Assembly (NCBI GenBank): GCA_031425195.1
Contig: JANPIX010000009.1
Location: forward strand, 1-64,000
Reading direction: 5' to 3'
Length of the DNA: 64,000 nt
Source of the DNA: JANPIX01 sp031425195
GTDB lineage: Bacteria; Pseudomonadota; Alphaproteobacteria; Rhodobacterales; Rhodobacteraceae
Shown: positions 60,955 to 64,000 of the stretch, piece after piece
Numbering within the stretch: the first letter of the stretch is position 1
How the letters are laid out: each line of letters begins with the position of its first letter
Notes under the pieces: model-generated
What the model was told of the DNA's origin: nothing
The model's database searches: none
Seen by the model: only the letters and a program-made list of their open reading frames with translations
Translations under genes and position numbers: made by a program

Positions 60955-62387
60955 ATGCGGCACTCCGTTGTCTCTGTTTCACTGTTGTTTCTTGCCGTTC
61001 ACCTCGTCATGGCCACGTTGTTACCGCTCTTTGACGATGAAGCCTACTACGCACTTTGGGCTCGTGATCTGGCACTTGGATATTACGACCACCCGCCCAT
61101 GATCGCCTACATGATCCGGATGGGAACCACCCTCCTCGGTGAAACGCCGATCGGCATCCGGCTGTTTCCGGTTACCTGTTTTGTCGCCTCTGGGTACCTC
61201 GTCGGCGATATCGTCAGGCGCATTTCCGGTGGCGCTGCCGGTCTCCCAGTGTTGTCGACAACGCTCTTCAACCTTGGCCTGCTCGTCTTCGCTCTGGGCA
61301 GTTTCGCCACACCCGACGCACCCTCCCCCTGTTCTGGGTCGCCGCAGTCTGGGCCGCGATCCATGCGGTCAATACGCAACCGGGCACTGGTTCGGCAACC
61401 CTGTGGTGGGTGTGCACCGGTCTGCTGATAGGGTTTGGCGGGCTATCGAAGTTCACCAATGCCTTTCTGGCCTTCGGACTGCTGGCCTACCTGATCGCGA
61501 CACAGAAAGGCCGCGGATACCTGCGCACACCCCTGCCATTCTTGGCCGTGGCAGCAGCGCTTCTGCCGCTTTTGCCTTATCTGTTCTGGAACCTGCAAAA
61601 TGATTGGCTCGGCTTGGTGCGCCAAGGTGCGCGCCTTGTCCCCGCAGACTTCTCGGCCCGGCGTCTCGGGGAATATGTTGCGCTCCTGCTTCTGGCCCCG
61701 ACACCTCTGGTCACCTGGTTCGCCTTCCGGGCTTTGAAGGGCCCGCCACAAGACAGTGCGCTGCTGATGTGGAGCACAGCCCCGCTCTCGCTCTACTTCG
61801 TCTTTCACGCCACACACGCGCCGGTTCAAGCCAACTGGATCGTGCTACTGCAAGCGGCTTTCGCCATTCTCGCGCCCTTTGGCCTTGCTCGGGCAAAGCG
61901 GCTGTGGACCAAAGCCACCCTCGGCATCGCATTCTTGATGAGCGTCGGGCTTGTCGCAACTGCCTTCAATCCGGTCACCCCCATCGGAACAAACAACAAT
62001 CCGCCAAACCAAACGCGCGGATGGCCCGCGACCAAGGGCGCCATGGCGGAACTTCTGCAGAAAACTGGCGCGACATGGATCGCCACAACGGACTACGCCC
62101 TGACCGGGTCGCTTGCGCTTCGTTTCCCGCAAGTGCCCGTCTGGTCCGTCTCCGAATTGCAGCGTTACGGCTTCCGGGGCCGTTTCCCTGCGGAATTGTG
62201 CACCGCCCCCGGCCTCTTGATCGCGCGGACAATGCAGTCACAATCGATGTCGAACCCAGCCGCAGACATCTTTGAAAAGGTTGAAGCCTCACAAACAGTT
62301 CTTCGCGCGCAAAACGGCGTAACACTCATGCAATACGATCTGACACCAGTGGTCGGTGTCAAGATTGCTGCCTTGTGTCCAGGGTAA
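60955..62387 (+). pseudogene. ArnT-like (GT39/GT83) membrane glycosyltransferase with frameshift
   Basis: Two overlapping frames together encode one protein of about 477 residues. The first part has the N-terminal acidic motif LFDDEAYYALWARDLALGYYDHPPM of dolichol-phosphate-mannose/ArnT-type transferases. After codon GCA (61318-61320) the frame must change near the C-run at 61321-61329; the protein then continues as LFWVAAVWAAIHAV in the next frame and on to the end at 62387. A missing base (or two extra) in the C-run explains it. Both halves look intact otherwise, so this is either a sequencing error or a young inactivating mutation. AAGG at 60941 supports the ATG at 60955. The family moves a sugar from a lipid carrier onto lipid A or another acceptor. 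Confidence 0.8.
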
Positions 62388-62902
62388 AGCACCTTCGCCA
62401 AGGCACCGGAATCTTGCCTGTGCCTTGATTGTCCGAAACATGCACGCCCCCCACGGGGCGGCACTTTCTGGCACCCGACGGCAATTCCACGGGTCAACCG
62501 GGTGGTTGCAACCTGCATCAGCCTGACCGCCTGTGATTTCCGCACTGTCGCGCGGGACCACACGTTGATCTGCCGGCCGCCAGAATCGCGCGCCCGCCCT
62601 GCAAACAAGTGAATTAGCACCGCCCTGTCTTAGGCACAGCATCTAAGCCGCCGGGTTTCAGCCGCCATTTGCAGCGGGCGCGACAGCACGATCTTTCCCT
62701 TTTCCCGCAATGTTCCCGCAAGGTTGGTCCCCCAACTGGGTGCCATGTCATCCTGCCAACCAACAAAGCAATGCTGTCCTCAGGCTCATATCGCTCGGGT
62801 GCCCAGCGGTCCGGCAATGTGCTTGGGCGGATCAGCACAAACTGCGTGCCAGAAAGCAGCCCGCATCGTTGCCGGGCCTGCACTTATCAGAAGGAATACG
62901 GA
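62388..62902. other. 515-nt stretch without a supported gene
   Basis: Frames on both strands cross this region but none has family-like protein. An 8-bp inverted repeat (CAAGGCAC at 62399, GTGCCTTG at 62420) and a small hairpin (CGCCCC/GGGGCG, 62445-62460) lie just after the glycosyltransferase stop and may end its transcript. The distal part (62650-62890) probably holds the promoter of the PAP2 gene. Nothing else is evident. Confidence 0.4.
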
Positions 62903-63670
62903 ATGGGGCGGCTTTTCCCAGCCCTCGATCGTCGCGGACCAAGCGCCGTGACCACACCCGACTTTCACCTTGTCAACCGCTCCGTATCGTCACCGTCCAC
63001 GCATTTGTGGATTGCTGCGCTGACCGGAGCGCTGATCATCGTTTGCCTGTTTGCGGCCTATCCCGGAATAGACATTTTCGTGTCGCAGTTATTCTTCGTG
63101 CCGCACGAAGGGTTCTATCTGCGACAGAACTTTGTTGCGACCAACCTCAACGCCTTGCTGAAACATCTTCTCGAGGTGTTTGCCGCTGTCTCATTGGTCA
63201 TGTGCCTGCTTGGCCTGTTGCCACGGTTCCGGAAAAAGGCCCGGGTATGGCTGTTCTTCGTATTGGCAATCGTGCTCGGGCCGGGGGTAATCGTCAATCT
63301 TGTCCTGAAGTCGAATGTCGGACGGGCACGCCCGCGCACGACCGATATCTTCGGTGGGGATCATCTCTTTACCCCAATTCTGCAAGTTGCCGATCAGTGC
63401 GCGCAGAACTGTTCGTTTTCGTCCGGCGAAGTCGCGATGACCTCGACCGTTGTCTTTGCCTCGCTCGCAGTCATCTGGTCGCGTCTTTCCGCCCGGGGTC
63501 GGCTGGCCGCGGCGCTCGCAGGCGGGGCGTTGATCGTGCTGAGCGCTGGGCTTCGTGTCGGTCTTGGCGCGCATTTCCTCTCGGATACCCTGGCCTCCAC
63601 TGCCATCTCGGCGCTGGTCGTTCTGCTGACATGGCGTGTCACCGCGATGGACCGGCCCCCTGCAGGCTGA
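62903..63670 (+). CDS. PAP2-family membrane phosphatase (LpxE/LpxF-like candidate)
   Basis: A 255-residue protein with about six helices. The phosphatase motifs are KSNVGRARPR (K-x6-RP type), NCSFSSGE (where PSGH is usual; the His is Glu) and GLRVGLGAHFLSD (R-x5-H-x3-D). Such enzymes remove phosphates from lipid A or undecaprenyl/phosphatidyl-glycerol phosphates on the periplasmic side. The ATG at 62903 has AAGGA 7 nt upstream; a longer frame upstream is not family-like. Its place between an ArnT-like and a DPM1-like glycosyltransferase gene points to lipid A or sugar-lipid work. Confidence 0.85.
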   Translation: MGRLFPALDRRGPSAVTTPDFHLVNRSVSSPSTHLWIAALTGALIIVCLFAAYPGIDIFVSQLFFVPHEGFYLRQNFVATNLNALLKHLLEVFAAVSLVMCLLGLLPRFRKKARVWLFFVLAIVLGPGVIVNLVLKSNVGRARPRTTDIFGGDHLFTPILQVADQCAQNCSFSSGEVAMTSTVVFASLAVIWSRLSARGRLAAALAGGALIVLSAGLRVGLGAHFLSDTLASTAISALVVLLTWRVTAMDRPPAG

Positions 63671-63751
63671 CGGCTCTGCACCGCCATTCAGCGGCTGCCA
63701 GACGCCCTTTGAAATCAATCCCGGGCCAACAACCCAAACGCAGGCAGCCGC

Positions 63752-64000
63752 ATGTATGAGTTAAGCGTCGTGATCCCCACCTTCAACGAAAAAGACAATG
63801 TTGTGCCGCTGTTTGACAGGCTGCGCGCCGCGCTGAACGGACAGTCGTGGGAGGCGATCTATGTGGATGATGACAGCCCCGACGGCACGGCTGACGCAGT
63901 GCGTGCGCTTGCCGTCGAATTCGCCAATGTCCGTGTCATTCAGCGAAAGGGGCGGCGCGGCCTCGCCGGGGCCTGTATCGAAGGAATTCTGTCCTCCACC
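63752..64000 (+). CDS. DPM1-like family 2 glycosyltransferase, cut by window end
   Basis: The first 83 residues of a GT2 enzyme: MYELSVVIPTFNEKDNV, then IYVDDDSPDGTADAVRAL and VIQRKGRRGLAGACIEGI. This is the start of dolichol/polyprenyl-phosphate mannosyltransferase-type proteins, which load a sugar onto a lipid carrier for ArnT- or PMT-type transferases. AGG lies 7 nt before the ATG at 63752. The rest of the gene lies outside the window. Confidence 0.9.
   Translation, partial: MYELSVVIPTFNEKDNVVPLFDRLRAALNGQSWEAIYVDDDSPDGTADAVRALAVEFANVRVIQRKGRRGLAGACIEGILSST

Noticed and set aside
61310..61335. Programmed -1 frameshift in the ArnT-like gene
   Set aside because: There is no canonical X-XXY-YYZ slippery heptamer and I saw no clear downstream pseudoknot; an indel in the C-run is simpler.
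1..64000. CRISPR arrays, insertion sequences, prophage, integrases, rRNA genes
   Set aside because: No regularly spaced repeats, transposase, phage or recombinase genes and no rRNA sequence were seen on either strand.

Overview
The window reads as chromosomal DNA of a high-GC alphaproteobacterium of the Rhodobacterales (Roseobacter/Paracoccus type). The evidence is gene content: ChpT of the CtrA phosphorelay, a GapR-type nucleoid protein, the NDUFA12 complex I subunit, DUF2155 and DUF3553 proteins, ornithine-lipid acyltransferases, a RutR-type regulator and a ScfR-type regulator. Genes are packed tightly, often with 4-nt ATGA or GTGA overlaps. I saw no insertion sequence, integrase, prophage, CRISPR array or rRNA operon. 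There are two tRNA genes, Thr(UGU) and Asn(GUU).

Region 1 to 25 kb is mostly housekeeping. It holds an amidohydrolase/ureohydrolase pair, a bactofilin, an M32 carboxypeptidase coupled to heme A synthase, TrmJ, a divergent ThiE-like protein, ornithine-lipid genes olsB-olsA, a DUF3553 protein divergent from chpT, PepN, a PHP phosphoesterase, CorA, a flavin reductase, an SDR, a type-I-secreted RTX protein, a lone iron-type ABC permease and gapR. It ends with a sulfur/persulfide operon (blh-like dioxygenase, YeeE, and a YedE-DUF442 fusion).

From 24 to 30 kb a minus-strand unit encodes a response regulator, a small membrane protein, an SLC5-transporter-type sensor kinase (CbrA/CrbS-like) and, unexpectedly, a FliM/FliN-like SpoA protein. 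A ScfR-type XRE regulator lies just upstream.

From 30 to 48.5 kb lies a scattered but apparently complete reductive pyrimidine pathway: PreT/PreA (dihydropyrimidine dehydrogenase), dihydropyrimidinase, N-carbamoyl-beta-alanine amidohydrolase and an omega-amino acid:pyruvate aminotransferase for beta-alanine. It comes with an NMT1-family ABC transporter and a RutR-type repressor gene. A near-perfect RutR operator lies upstream of the first gene of the minus-strand block. An SDR without the usual YxxxK residues, an acyltransferase and an unrecognised AT-richer membrane protein gene sit inside this block. SbmA/BacA-like and Kup transporters lie between parts of the pathway.

From 48.7 to 58.5 kb are accBC, aat, DUF2155, mlaD, the NDUFA12 gene, clpX, clpP, a CDP-alcohol phosphatidyltransferase, a CAP-domain lipoprotein, an EnvZ-like kinase and an MBL hydrolase. 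From 58.7 kb to the end is what looks like an envelope-lipid remodelling locus: a two-component system divergent from an ArnT-like glycosyltransferase (frameshifted here), a PAP2 phosphatase and a DPM1-like glycosyltransferase cut by the window end.
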